The notes beneath the pieces were generated by a model. The model was not told the origin of the DNA and did no database searches. It saw only the letters and a list, made by a program, of their open reading frames with translations. Of a stretch of DNA of 64,000 bases, positions 9,707 to 19,446 are shown piece by piece. The position numbers and the translations under genes are program-made. Every line of letters begins with the position of its first letter. Within the stretch, counting starts at the first letter, position 1. This DNA is from Bacteroidota bacterium (GTDB lineage: Bacteria > Bacteroidota > Bacteroidia > Chitinophagales > Chitinophagaceae). The stretch covers positions 1 to 64,000 of the forward strand of contig CANGFA010000001.1 of NCBI GenBank assembly GCA_947453145.1, given 5' to 3'.

Positions 9707-10132
9707 ATGAAAATCAGTAAATACTTTGTACTATCTATTCTTATTATAGCCGTTGCTTTTTTAAGCCAGTCTTTTCAAACAGCACCTCAAAGACCTCCTA
9801 AAACATTAAAAAATATTAAAGCATTTCCTGCTTCGATGACTTACGAACAAGTAGATCATGCAATGGATAAATTTAAAGTTGACTTAGGTGTGAAATGCAA
9901 TTACTGTCATGCACAAACCAAGGAGAGTGCCCCTAAGTTAGACATGTCTAGTGATGAAAATCCCAAAAAAGAAATTGCAAGAGCAATGATTAGAATGACC
10001 ATGGAAATGAATCAAAAGTATATGTCCACTATTCCTCATGCAGACACTGCTACTATTCAAGCAATTACTTGCAACACCTGTCACAGAGGTTTATCTAAAC
10101 CAGCTGCGGAACCAATAGTGGCAGTAAAATAA
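9707..10132 (+). CDS. diheme c-type cytochrome, photosynthetic-reaction-centre-cytochrome-like
   Basis: Two canonical CX2CH motifs (CNYCH, CNTCH) plus signal peptide; ATG at 9707 preferred over 9683. Confidence 0.8.
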   Translation: MKISKYFVLSILIIAVAFLSQSFQTAPQRPPKTLKNIKAFPASMTYEQVDHAMDKFKVDLGVKCNYCHAQTKESAPKLDMSSDENPKKEIARAMIRMTMEMNQKYMSTIPHADTATIQAITCNTCHRGLSKPAAEPIVAVK

Positions 10133-10133
10133 A

Positions 10134-10805
10134 TTAATTTAAGATTGGAGATTTGTGCAAATACTCCTTGCTTGGTGCATATACAAACATACAGGAAGCC
10201 CCTTGTATGGTTTCAATAATAGTGTTAATCTTATCATTGGGAACAGCAGGGCAACCAAGGCTTGTACCAATATATCCTTGTTGCTTTGCAATGGCTTCAC
10301 TAACATAATCGGCGCCATGTAATACAATAGCCCTTTCTAAAGCGCGATCATTAATCCCTTTTTCTAATCCTTGCAATTGAAGCGTTAAACCATGTTTACC
10401 AAAATAGGTGTTAGCGGTTAAATAAAATCCTAAGCTACTTTTAAAAGAAGCATCTTGATTGGAAAAAGTATTCGCAAAAACCGAACCCGACTTCCTACCA
10501 TGAGCTACTAAAGTTTGCAAAACCAATTGTTGATTTACCATGTCAATTACATAAAATCGATTGGCACTACTTGGTTTACTAAAGTCAATAATGGTTAAAT
10601 AACGCATATTATTAACAAGCCCCTGTTCTTTCAATTTTTCAAACCCCTTAATGGCCAATGATAGTGCCTCGCTATTTATATCAAGTGTGGTAGCTAAATT
10701 AGATACACTTTTAGGTGCTTCTGATTTAGGCAAAAGGCTATAACTACTTTTGGTTTGAACCGAAAGTAAAGTAAGGAAAATGAATAGGGTTATCTGCTTT
10801 AACAT
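10134..10805 (-). CDS. murein L,D-transpeptidase catalytic domain family (YkuD_2-like)
   Basis: Signal peptide; AIVLHGADYVSEA...GYIGTSLGCPAVPND, i.e. an SxGCP catalytic motif. Confidence 0.85.
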   Translation of the reverse strand: MLKQITLFIFLTLLSVQTKSSYSLLPKSEAPKSVSNLATTLDINSEALSLAIKGFEKLKEQGLVNNMRYLTIIDFSKPSSANRFYVIDMVNQQLVLQTLVAHGRKSGSVFANTFSNQDASFKSSLGFYLTANTYFGKHGLTLQLQGLEKGINDRALERAIVLHGADYVSEAIAKQQGYIGTSLGCPAVPNDKINTIIETIQGASCMFVYAPSKEYLHKSPILN

Positions 10806-10910
10806 AGTTTAAGGGGTGCAAAGGTACGAAAACACCACTTTTTAATATGTTAAAACAACACTATTTAATGTTAAATTTTTATAATATATTATATATCAAT
10901 AACTTATATA

Positions 10911-11750
10911 TTAATATAAATCTTTGATAATTAGCTTTCTCATTTTCATAAAGGCATTTCTGGCCTTTTCTGCCGTTTGAGGATTTCCCATTAAGGCGTT
11001 TAATTGAACAGGTAATATTTGCCAGGAAACGCCAAATTTGTCTTTTAGCCAACCGCATTGACCTTCACCTTCATGTCCACCATGGGTAAGCTGCTCCCAA
11101 TAATAGTCCACCTCCAACTGATCCTGGCATTCTACCACTAAGGAAACTGCTTCATTAAATTCAAATGCATGGTTACCGGGACCATCCATGATGGCAAATT
11201 GTGCATCAAGCATTTCAAAACTGCCAAACTTTAACTTGCCCTGTAAACTAGGATCCCCTTCCTCGTATTTTTCTATACTTAAAAGTTTAGCTTCTTTAAA
11301 AATACTTTTATAAAAATGCAAGGCTTCTTCTGCTCTTCCAAATACGGTATTCGTAAATAAGAAATTAGGGATAATTTTTTGTTCCCCCTCCTTTAACGCA
11401 CTTAAAAACAATTGCCAGGTCATTCCATATTTATCTTCCACCCATGCATACAAAGGACTCCATGGATAGGTATCCAATGCCATTAATGCTTTTCCTCCAT
11501 CCATAAATGCATGCCATAATTTTTCGATTTCATCTTTTGTTGCACATTTTACAAATAAAGAGATTGATGGATTTTTACTAAATAACGCACCCCCATTTAA
11601 CAACTTAATGGTAGTGCCTTCTATTTCAAATTTTGTGATGATTGCATTTTCGGCTTGCACCTTTGCATTTTCAAATAAGGAACAATAAAATTGCGTGGCT
11701 TCTGCAATATTGCCATTGAACCACAAACAAGGATATAAATGTTTTGACAT
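10911..11750 (-). CDS. VOC family protein, PhnB-like, two tandem domains
   Basis: PCLWFNGNIAEATQFYCSLF and NFLFTNTVFGRAEEALHFYKSIF repeats; DKFGVSWQILP and DKYGMTWQLFL. Confidence 0.85.
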   Translation of the reverse strand: MSKHLYPCLWFNGNIAEATQFYCSLFENAKVQAENAIITKFEIEGTTIKLLNGGALFSKNPSISLFVKCATKDEIEKLWHAFMDGGKALMALDTYPWSPLYAWVEDKYGMTWQLFLSALKEGEQKIIPNFLFTNTVFGRAEEALHFYKSIFKEAKLLSIEKYEEGDPSLQGKLKFGSFEMLDAQFAIMDGPGNHAFEFNEAVSLVVECQDQLEVDYYWEQLTHGGHEGEGQCGWLKDKFGVSWQILPVQLNALMGNPQTAEKARNAFMKMRKLIIKDLY

Positions 11751-11953
11751 ATGTTATAGTTAAGCCAAATATAAAATATATTTAATAAATAGGCTACCTT
11801 GATAAGGATTTAAAACTACTCCAGAGAAATTCTCTTTTTGTTTACAGCATTTCTTCTCTCCTGCTTTTTTAATTACAAAGTACATGGTTAAAGAACCATA
11901 AAAAATGATGGCATATTTGCCATTGAATAGGCGAAGATAATATTCCAAATTGC

Positions 11954-12187
11954 ATGATGTCTCACAATAAGGATATAGTGATAAAGCTCGTTGGCGAAAG
12001 GGTTCGTAAATTAAGAATTGATAACCATCTCACATTAGAAAATTTGGCGTTCAAGGCAGATATGGATTACACTCAACTAAGCAGGATTGAACTTGGAAAA
12101 ATAAATACCAGTCTTTTTCAAATACATAAAATTGCTTCCGCATTGGGCATAAGTAGCTGTGAGATTTTAACTGCACTAGACAAATAA
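11954..12187 (+). CDS. XRE-family helix-turn-helix regulator
   Basis: 77 aa; VGERVRKLRIDNHLTLENLAFKADMDYTQLSRIELGKINTSLFQIHKIASALGIS. Confidence 0.85.
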   Translation: MMSHNKDIVIKLVGERVRKLRIDNHLTLENLAFKADMDYTQLSRIELGKINTSLFQIHKIASALGISSCEILTALDK

Positions 12188-12414
12188 TGTCAAGTAACAT
12201 AATTAAAATTAAACGACTAAATAGTGAATATGAAAACGCTTTAATTGACTTTCCGTTTCATGATAAAGTTGAAACTTGGATAAAAGATCATCACTCACTT
12301 TTTGCAGTATATACTCTTTTAATAAATGAATTGGAACTGAACAACAAGAATGCTATGGATGCTGAATTTATAATGCAGTTCCAAAAAGTTTACCTAGAAA
12401 ATAATAATAAGTAA
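12187..12414 (+). CDS. hypothetical protein, translationally coupled to HTH gene
   Basis: TAATG stop/start overlap with 11954..12187; 75 aa. Confidence 0.6.
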   Translation: MSSNIIKIKRLNSEYENALIDFPFHDKVETWIKDHHSLFAVYTLLINELELNNKNAMDAEFIMQFQKVYLENNNK

Positions 12415-12418
12415 AGAA

Positions 12419-13621
12419 CTACTTTTTATTATAAATATTTTTAAAGAATTTTAAAGCGCCGGTGTTATCAAAGTCAACAAGTGAATACCATATAATTACT
12501 TGTGTTGGAATTTTTACTGTAATATACTGCGGTTTAGAATATTTTTCAGGATGCTTAAAGTCAAAGCTATCTATTTGCTTGGTATTATCTCTTAACAACC
12601 ACTTACCAATGTCAATAGGTTTTTCCAATCTTACACAACCATGACTGTAAAATCTACTTGCATTTTTAAATAATTGCTTTTCGGGAGAATCATGTAAATA
12701 AATAGCCGAAGGACTATCAAATTCTATTTTCAATAAACCTAAAGAGTTGTAGGAACCTGTCCCCTGTCTAATGGAAAAAGGAAAATTACTTTCGGAATAG
12801 CCACTCGTATTAGCAGTACTTAAATCAACTACTTTGCCTGCACCATCAATTACTGTATAATTATGTTTGGAAAAATAAGCTGGGTCGGATTTGAATTTAG
12901 GAATCATCTCATTTCTAATAATACTTCCAGGTACATGCCAATAAGGATTTAATACCACTTGTTTAACTACCGAAGACAAGGTATTGGTTTGAGTCCACGA
13001 TTTTCCTACTACTACTCGCATGGACATAATTAATTTATTACTATCATATGCATTTAAAGTAGCTGAAGGTATGTTTACTAAAATAATTTTGTTGTTTCTT
13101 TTAATTGCACTTAGCCATCTAAATTCATTGGCCGCTTTTTCAAGTAGTACTGCTTTATTATTATTTAAATGTGCTGCGTCTTTATAAAAATGCAATGAAT
13201 CTAATATCACAGCAACCTCTCTGGAGTTACTTAAAAAATATTGAGGCAGGCTTGCTAATTTATTTTGTAGAGCATATTCTTGAATCAAGCTATTCACGTC
13301 ATACGCATTCATATCAAACTTAGCGCCTTCATATTGTAATTTGGGTACGCTATTGCCATTTGCTAAATCATTAAAAAAATGATAGGCCACTTTTTGTATC
13401 AATGAATCTGCTTGTTCGCCCCCACTGATTGCTTTTTGAAAAGCATCTTCATAATCCCCTTTATTTAAGGCAAGACTTTGGGAAGATTTAATAAGACTGT
13501 CCAAAGTTTGAATACGATCCGGATAACCAACAAAGAGGGTCTTACTATTGCTATTTTCTACTTGAGCATGACTTTGTATACTTAAAGAAACTAATAGTAA
13601 TATTGTAAATATTATTCTCAT
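12419..13621 (-). CDS. L,D-transpeptidase family protein (YkuD with scaffolding domain)
   Basis: NPYWHVPGSIIRNEMIPK, YLHDSPEKQLF, FYSHGCVRLEKP (HGCVR catalytic motif). Confidence 0.9.
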   Translation of the reverse strand: MRIIFTILLLVSLSIQSHAQVENSNSKTLFVGYPDRIQTLDSLIKSSQSLALNKGDYEDAFQKAISGGEQADSLIQKVAYHFFNDLANGNSVPKLQYEGAKFDMNAYDVNSLIQEYALQNKLASLPQYFLSNSREVAVILDSLHFYKDAAHLNNNKAVLLEKAANEFRWLSAIKRNNKIILVNIPSATLNAYDSNKLIMSMRVVVGKSWTQTNTLSSVVKQVVLNPYWHVPGSIIRNEMIPKFKSDPAYFSKHNYTVIDGAGKVVDLSTANTSGYSESNFPFSIRQGTGSYNSLGLLKIEFDSPSAIYLHDSPEKQLFKNASRFYSHGCVRLEKPIDIGKWLLRDNTKQIDSFDFKHPEKYSKPQYITVKIPTQVIIWYSLVDFDNTGALKFFKNIYNKK

Positions 13622-13672
13622 ATGCTATCATAAAGATAAATAAATTATTTTTATGATATATTATTATTTACA

Positions 13673-14638
13673 ATGAAATTGAAAATTATTTACGCCATTT
13701 TGTTTTGTCTGGTATGTAATATTGCCAAGAGCCAAAACATTCCAAACACTACGGGCTTTAAAGTAATACCACTTGGTGTAAAAGGTGGATTGGATGAAAG
13801 TAATTTATCTGCTTACTTAGTTTCGGCTGCAGGAAGTAATAATTATATATGCCTTGATGCAGGCACTTTGTATGCTGGCTTACAAAAATCATTAGAAAAT
13901 CATTTATTTGCAGAATCAAATGCTAATGAAATTCAAAAGAAATATATAAAAGCGTATTTTATATCTCACGGACATTTAGATCATTTAGCTGGCCTAATTT
14001 TAAATTCACCCAATGATATTGCTAAACCTTTATATGCATTTCCATCGGTGATTGAGATATTAAAGAACAATTATTTTACCTGGAAAAGTTGGGCCAATTT
14101 TGCAAGCGAGGGAGATAAACCCGTTTTAAATAAATACCAATATCAAAATTTAGAAAATCAAAAGGAAATTGAAATTCCAGGTACTTCTTTACAGGTAACT
14201 GCCTATTCATTAAGTCATGTGAATCCCTATGAAAGTAGTGCTTTTTTAGTGCGCAACAACCAAGACTATTTATTATACTTGGGTGATACTGGCGCTGATA
14301 CAGTAGAGCTTTCCAATAAACTATCCATGCTTTGGAAAGCTATGGCACCACTGGTTATTAGCAAACAGCTTAAAGGTATTTTTATAGAGGTTTCTTTTGA
14401 TAATAGTGTTGCAGATAAGTCGCTTTTTGGGCATTTAAATCCCAAGTTATTAATGATGGAATTAAATAAATTAGACAATTTAGCAAAAGGAACACTTAAA
14501 AATGTCTCTATAGCTGTTACACATATTAAGCCCTGCGATAATTGTAGTGAAAATATTAAAAAACAAATTGCAGCAGCAAATAACTTGGGCCTTACTATTA
14601 TTTATCCTGAACAAGCTGTACCGCTATTGTTAAAATAG
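13673..14638 (+). CDS. class-II 3',5'-cyclic nucleotide phosphodiesterase-like MBL-fold protein
   Basis: Signal peptide; GVKGGLDESNLSAYLV, FISHGHLDHLAGL, VTHIKPC. Confidence 0.8.
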   Translation: MKLKIIYAILFCLVCNIAKSQNIPNTTGFKVIPLGVKGGLDESNLSAYLVSAAGSNNYICLDAGTLYAGLQKSLENHLFAESNANEIQKKYIKAYFISHGHLDHLAGLILNSPNDIAKPLYAFPSVIEILKNNYFTWKSWANFASEGDKPVLNKYQYQNLENQKEIEIPGTSLQVTAYSLSHVNPYESSAFLVRNNQDYLLYLGDTGADTVELSNKLSMLWKAMAPLVISKQLKGIFIEVSFDNSVADKSLFGHLNPKLLMMELNKLDNLAKGTLKNVSIAVTHIKPCDNCSENIKKQIAAANNLGLTIIYPEQAVPLLLK

Positions 14639-14733
14639 GGATAAAATATTTTACCGCTCCACATATTTATACTAAATGAATTGTTTAATTATTTAAATTG
14701 AGTATACGATTGTAAAACTTAAATTAAATAAAA

Positions 14734-15741
14734 ATGTCAAGTTCAAAAAATTCAATGCACTCACGACGTGCATTTTTATACCAAAGTTCCTTAGCTGGAT
14801 TAGGAATGTTTTTTGTGGGAAAGTCCGCCTTAGCAAATGCAGCTGATTTTTCAACAAGTTCCTATGGGAAAATAAATGGAGTAACTATTGGAGCCATTAC
14901 CTACTCTTTTAGAAGTTTACCAGGAAGCGCAACACAAATTCTACAATATTGTGTAGACGCCAATATTACGGAAATTGAATTAATGGGCGATGCCATTGAG
15001 GAATACGCAGGAGCGCCAACTAATCCAGTTCCTTGGATACCAGGCAAAAAAATGGAGTGGACAGACGAAGTTAGAGGCAAGCTAAAAGACTATGGTATTG
15101 TACTTGCAAAGTGGAGAGAAACGGTTCCAATGGATAAATTTAAAGAGATTAAAAAAATGTATAATAAAGCAGGAGTAAGTATTTATGCTTTTAAACCCAA
15201 TGCGTTAAACCCCAATAATACCGATGGAGAAATTGAATTTGCATTAAAAGCAGCAAAAGCCTTGGGTGCAAAATCGGTTACGGTAGAACTTCCAACCGAT
15301 GTTAAACATGCTAAACGTCTTGGAGATTTAGGACAAAAACACGGAATTTATATTGGTTATCATGCTCACACCCAAGCAACAGATACCGCATGGGACATGG
15401 CACTGAGTCAATCTCCTTTTAATTCAATGAATTTAGATTGCGGTCATTATATTGCTGCAGGAGGTGCTAATACAAAGGAAACATTACTTGCATTAATTGA
15501 AAGCAAACATGATCGTATCACAAGTATGCATATTAAGGATAGACAAAATAAAGAGCGGGGAGGAAATAATATGGCGTGGGGGAAAGGAGATACCCCTTTA
15601 AAAGAAATTCTCACTTTATTAAAAGAAAAAAAATATGCAATCCCTGCTACAATTGAATTAGAATATGATGTGCCCGCAAATTCAGATCCTATAAAGGAAG
15701 TAAAAATATGTATGGAATATGCAAAAGCTATTTTAAGCTAG
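14734..15741 (+). CDS. sugar phosphate isomerase/epimerase (xylose-isomerase-like TIM barrel), Tat-signal
   Basis: HSRRAFLYQSSLAGLG twin-arginine signal; YIGYHAHTQ, NLDCGHYIAAGG, SMHIKDRQ. Confidence 0.85.
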   Translation: MSSSKNSMHSRRAFLYQSSLAGLGMFFVGKSALANAADFSTSSYGKINGVTIGAITYSFRSLPGSATQILQYCVDANITEIELMGDAIEEYAGAPTNPVPWIPGKKMEWTDEVRGKLKDYGIVLAKWRETVPMDKFKEIKKMYNKAGVSIYAFKPNALNPNNTDGEIEFALKAAKALGAKSVTVELPTDVKHAKRLGDLGQKHGIYIGYHAHTQATDTAWDMALSQSPFNSMNLDCGHYIAAGGANTKETLLALIESKHDRITSMHIKDRQNKERGGNNMAWGKGDTPLKEILTLLKEKKYAIPATIELEYDVPANSDPIKEVKICMEYAKAILS

Positions 15742-15796
15742 TACCTTAAGTACTTGGGTTCATGAATAATGCATCATCAACCAATCAATTTTATAG

Positions 15797-15823
15797 CGCC
15801 AAGTATCCTTACTTGGCGTTTTT
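15797..15823. terminator. intrinsic terminator between convergent genes
   Basis: CGCCAAGTA-TCCT-TACTTGGCG followed by TTTTT; overlaps the 3' end of the permease gene. Confidence 0.8.
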
Positions 15824-17203
15824 ATTTAAATAATAATAAACGGGAACCCCTGTTGCAATTAAACTTAATCCCCAAATAGCAGCATAGGGTTGATTGATAA
15901 TAGTGCTTATAAACAAGCTTACACAAAACAAACAGAAAATTGCAGGAACAAATGGATACCCAATTACTTTATACTTTCTTTCTATTTCGGGATGCTTTAT
16001 TCTTAATAAAATAACACCTAGTGCAGTGCTTCCATAAAATAAAAAGGAAGCAAACACCAACATATCTGTTAACTGATCGAAAGTGCCCGAAAATACCAAC
16101 ATGATAGCCCAAAAAGCTTGTATAAACAAAGCGATATCTGGGGTATTGTATTTTGGATGTATCGAAGCGGCTTTGCTAAAAAACATTTTGTCTCTTGCCA
16201 TGGCGTACATGATTCTCGCCGACATAAGAATACTACTGTTACAAGAATTTAAAGTAGTCACTACTATTAAACTTGCAATTAAGGTCATACCAAGGGTCCC
16301 GCTAATTTGACCTGCCACTTCTACCGCAGCAATTTTATTAGCACTTGCATTTAATTGTATGAAAAAATCTATGGGCAAAACATATACAAAAACTATGTTT
16401 AACATTACGTAGGTAACAATTACAATAATGGTACCAACCCCCAAGGCCAAAGGTAAATTGCGTTTTGGATTTTTAACTTCCTCGCCTATATAGGCTATAT
16501 TGTTCCAACCCTCATAGCCCCAAAAAGCCCCCAAACTTGCAACAAATAAAGCTTTTATTAAATTCCATCCTTGCGGGGCAAGATGATTTATATTCCTTGT
16601 ACTTTGCGTCATGTTTTGATAGTTGCCTTTACCAGCAGTAAATCCTACTACTATAAAAACTAAAATTCCAATGAGCATTAAATACGTAAGTAGGCTACTT
16701 AATTTTTCGGCAAACTGAACGCCTCGGTAATTTAATAGGGTTAATAAAATAATTAAAACAGCGGCTACCATTTTAATAGCTAAATTTTGAAAAAGCGCGA
16801 TCCCTAAAAAGGTAGCATTAGAACCTATCACAGGTAAAGGAAATAAACTATTTAGTGATTCTGCAAAAATATAAGCCAGCGCAGAAATAGCTGCCGTCTT
16901 AATTACCGTAAAGCTAGACCAACCATATAAAAAGGAAAAAAAGCGTCCGTATATTTTTTGAAAATAAAAATACTCGCCGCCTGAATTGGGAAACATACTT
17001 ACCATCTCTGCGGTGGATAAGGCGCCTGCTAAGCTAATCAAACCTGCCAAAACCCAGCATAATATAATTAACCAAGGACTTCCCAATTCCTGCGCCATTG
17101 GCGCAATTTTTTTGAATACCCCCGACCCAATAATCACGCTCACTACTAAAAATGTGGCAGCGCGTAATCCAACTTTTGGTTTAAGGGTTTCAATATTATT
17201 CAT
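15809..17203 (-). CDS. APC family amino acid permease
   Basis: 464 aa, ~12 hydrophobic segments; VVSVIIGSGVFKKIA and FWGYEGWNNIAYIGEEVKNPKRNLP. Confidence 0.9.
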   Translation of the reverse strand: MNNIETLKPKVGLRAATFLVVSVIIGSGVFKKIAPMAQELGSPWLIILCWVLAGLISLAGALSTAEMVSMFPNSGGEYFYFQKIYGRFFSFLYGWSSFTVIKTAAISALAYIFAESLNSLFPLPVIGSNATFLGIALFQNLAIKMVAAVLIILLTLLNYRGVQFAEKLSSLLTYLMLIGILVFIVVGFTAGKGNYQNMTQSTRNINHLAPQGWNLIKALFVASLGAFWGYEGWNNIAYIGEEVKNPKRNLPLALGVGTIIVIVTYVMLNIVFVYVLPIDFFIQLNASANKIAAVEVAGQISGTLGMTLIASLIVVTTLNSCNSSILMSARIMYAMARDKMFFSKAASIHPKYNTPDIALFIQAFWAIMLVFSGTFDQLTDMLVFASFLFYGSTALGVILLRIKHPEIERKYKVIGYPFVPAIFCLFCVSLFISTIINQPYAAIWGLSLIATGVPVYYYLNKNAK

Positions 17204-17262
17204 GGAATAAGTATGTTTTTAGATATACTGAAAAATAGTAGCTCATTTTTTAAACAACAGTT

Positions 17263-18330
17263 CTATATTAAATTGAAGCCAAAACCAGGCGTTTGGTTAA
17301 TATGCATTACACCCTCTTTAATTTCAAATCCTCCTTTGACCAAGTCTTCTGCTAAATCTAAGCTTCCATCTAAATCAATATACCTTGTATTTGGACAAGC
17401 ATACGCAACGTGTAAAGCTGCGGTAATACTTATAATACTTTCGTCATTACAACCCCAGAACAAATCAATATTTGCATTTTGAGCAATATTCGCAATGCCT
17501 AATGCACCAACTAAGCCGCCACATTTCATTAATTTAATATTATAAATCCCAAATGGCTTTTCATTAGAAGCTAACATTAATGCTGCTTGAGGGTCCTTTA
17601 AAGATTCGTCGGCAGCTAATAATTTTCGTTCTTCATTGGATAGCATCAACAATTCCTTTTCGGTACCCACCGGCATAGGTTGTTCTATTAATTCCAAATC
17701 CTTTCCCTTGGTGGCATTCATAAATTTTTTCAAATCTTGTATCGTATATCCCTGATTGGCGTCTACTCTTATTTTAAAATGATCCCCAAATTGTTCTTTT
17801 AATTTTACAACTCTTTCAATATCTTCTTTAACGTCTAAACCCGTTTTTACTTTTAGAATTTTAAAACCAAGGTCTTTGTAGTCCTTCGCCTCAGCCAATG
17901 TCTCTTTCATATTTTTAATACCAATCGTAACTGAAGTAGGCAGGGCTTTTATTTTTTGTCCATAAAATGCGGCTACTGAAATGCCAATGAATTTTCCAAA
18001 AGCATCATGAAGAGCAATATCAATTGCAGCCTGGGTTCCAGGCAAATGCGGAAATTGTTGAATACTTTCAAAAATGAGTTGCTGAAAATGACGAATATCC
18101 CTACCAACAAAATTTTGTATAAAATCCGTTTTTAAATTGTTAGCGGTTTGTAGTGTGGTTTCTCCAACTACCTCCTCGGCAGGGCTCCCTGAACCATAAC
18201 CAATGATCCCATTTTCCAACTCCACTTCAAAAAATGCCAAACTCACATTGGAAAAAGTATTATAAGCTATGGTATATGGCTTTGTTAGCGCCATTTTTTT
18301 TAAATAAGATCTTACTGCAACAATTTTCAT
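17263..18330 (-). CDS. dipeptide epimerase / enolase superfamily (possible N-acetyl-D-Glu racemase DgcA-like)
   Basis: KILKVKTG, IRVDANQGY, LELIEQPM, LLAADESLKD enolase-superfamily motifs. Confidence 0.88.
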   Translation of the reverse strand: MKIVAVRSYLKKMALTKPYTIAYNTFSNVSLAFFEVELENGIIGYGSGSPAEEVVGETTLQTANNLKTDFIQNFVGRDIRHFQQLIFESIQQFPHLPGTQAAIDIALHDAFGKFIGISVAAFYGQKIKALPTSVTIGIKNMKETLAEAKDYKDLGFKILKVKTGLDVKEDIERVVKLKEQFGDHFKIRVDANQGYTIQDLKKFMNATKGKDLELIEQPMPVGTEKELLMLSNEERKLLAADESLKDPQAALMLASNEKPFGIYNIKLMKCGGLVGALGIANIAQNANIDLFWGCNDESIISITAALHVAYACPNTRYIDLDGSLDLAEDLVKGGFEIKEGVMHINQTPGFGFNLI

Positions 18331-18376
18331 AATTAATTTTTATCTATATCTTTTTAAGAGCAATGTAGACTTGAGA

Positions 18377-19438
18377 TTATTTTTTTAAACCGGTTAAAAT
18401 AGGAATTAATTTTGCTACTCCTTCTTGTATGGGTAGCAATACAGGAATATTTAATTCGGTTTCATATTGCTTTTGATAGTAAAAAGCTTCTTCGGTACTG
18501 CAATCTTCCGTATTTACTGCCACTGCAATTACTTTGGATCCCAATTTTTCAATGATTTCAATTTCAGATTGCACTGAAGGTATTGCACCCCAATGTGCAT
18601 CATTGTCAAAATATTTTCGCTTGGGTGCAAATAATAAAACTACATGTTTAGCATTACCAGATATAAGTAATTCAATTCCACACGGGCCACTAGGATTTCT
18701 GAGTGATGACTGGCCCTCCAAGAAAATAAAGTCCGAGTTGGTTTCTTTCCAACAGCTTACAATGGCGTGTTCCAGCTCCCCCGAAACAAAATCATTTAAA
18801 GTGGAATCAAAAACAAAGCCATATTTTCCACCTTGCAACCAACCCGTTTGACCTGTATAGATCATTTCTGCTTTTAAACCATTTGCTTCGCAAGCTTGTC
18901 TTAACATTCTAGCAGTTGTTCTTTTGCCCATGGCACAATCCATTCCAATAACAGCAATAATGTGGGATGTAACTTTAAATATTTCACCCGTCCAAAAATG
19001 TAAATCTTCTCTTTGCTTTGGCTTGCGAACATCTATTAATTCAACTCCTTTTGATTTTGCTAAGGCAACCACTTCCGGTTTTTCATTTAAATACTCATGC
19101 AAACCATTCACAATAGAAACCCCGGCATTGATTGCTTTTATAACAACTTCCAACATATTGCCAGGCAGCTTACCGCCCACAGTTGCCACCCCAATAACTA
19201 AATAGTGTATGTTATTTAATTGCGTAATTGCGTTTTCAAAATTTTCAAAAACGGGAATATTTCTATGTTTGCCGTCCAAGAGTTCACCTGCATCTTTTCC
19301 TGCTGTTGCAGCACAATCCACTATACCAATAATTGTAAAACGTTCGGTTCCTCTTATTAATCCATGTGCTGTTTTTGCATCTGAGGAAATTAATAAGCCA
19401 TTGGTTAAAACAATGGCATTGTTGTTAAAATTCTCCAT
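18377..19438 (-). CDS. DUF1611 family P-loop protein (possible DgcN-like D-glutamate N-acetyltransferase)
   Basis: IAVIGMDCAMGKRTTARMLRQACEANGLKAEMIYTGQTGWLQGGKYG; FLEGQSSLRNPSGPCGIELL; adjacent to dipeptide epimerase. Confidence 0.78.
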   Translation of the reverse strand: MENFNNNAIVLTNGLLISSDAKTAHGLIRGTERFTIIGIVDCAATAGKDAGELLDGKHRNIPVFENFENAITQLNNIHYLVIGVATVGGKLPGNMLEVVIKAINAGVSIVNGLHEYLNEKPEVVALAKSKGVELIDVRKPKQREDLHFWTGEIFKVTSHIIAVIGMDCAMGKRTTARMLRQACEANGLKAEMIYTGQTGWLQGGKYGFVFDSTLNDFVSGELEHAIVSCWKETNSDFIFLEGQSSLRNPSGPCGIELLISGNAKHVVLLFAPKRKYFDNDAHWGAIPSVQSEIEIIEKLGSKVIAVAVNTEDCSTEEAFYYQKQYETELNIPVLLPIQEGVAKLIPILTGLKK

Positions 19439-19446
19439 TTCCGTTC

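Noticed and set aside
11760-11948. 62-aa minus-strand ORF filling the gap between VOC and HTH genes
   Set aside because: No recognisable family, hydrophobic/Lys-rich composition and uncertain start; could be real but not supported.
14771-14812. GTTCC-N13-GAATG resembling the TTGTTCC palindrome
   Set aside because: Inside coding sequence with an imperfect right arm; likely coincidence.
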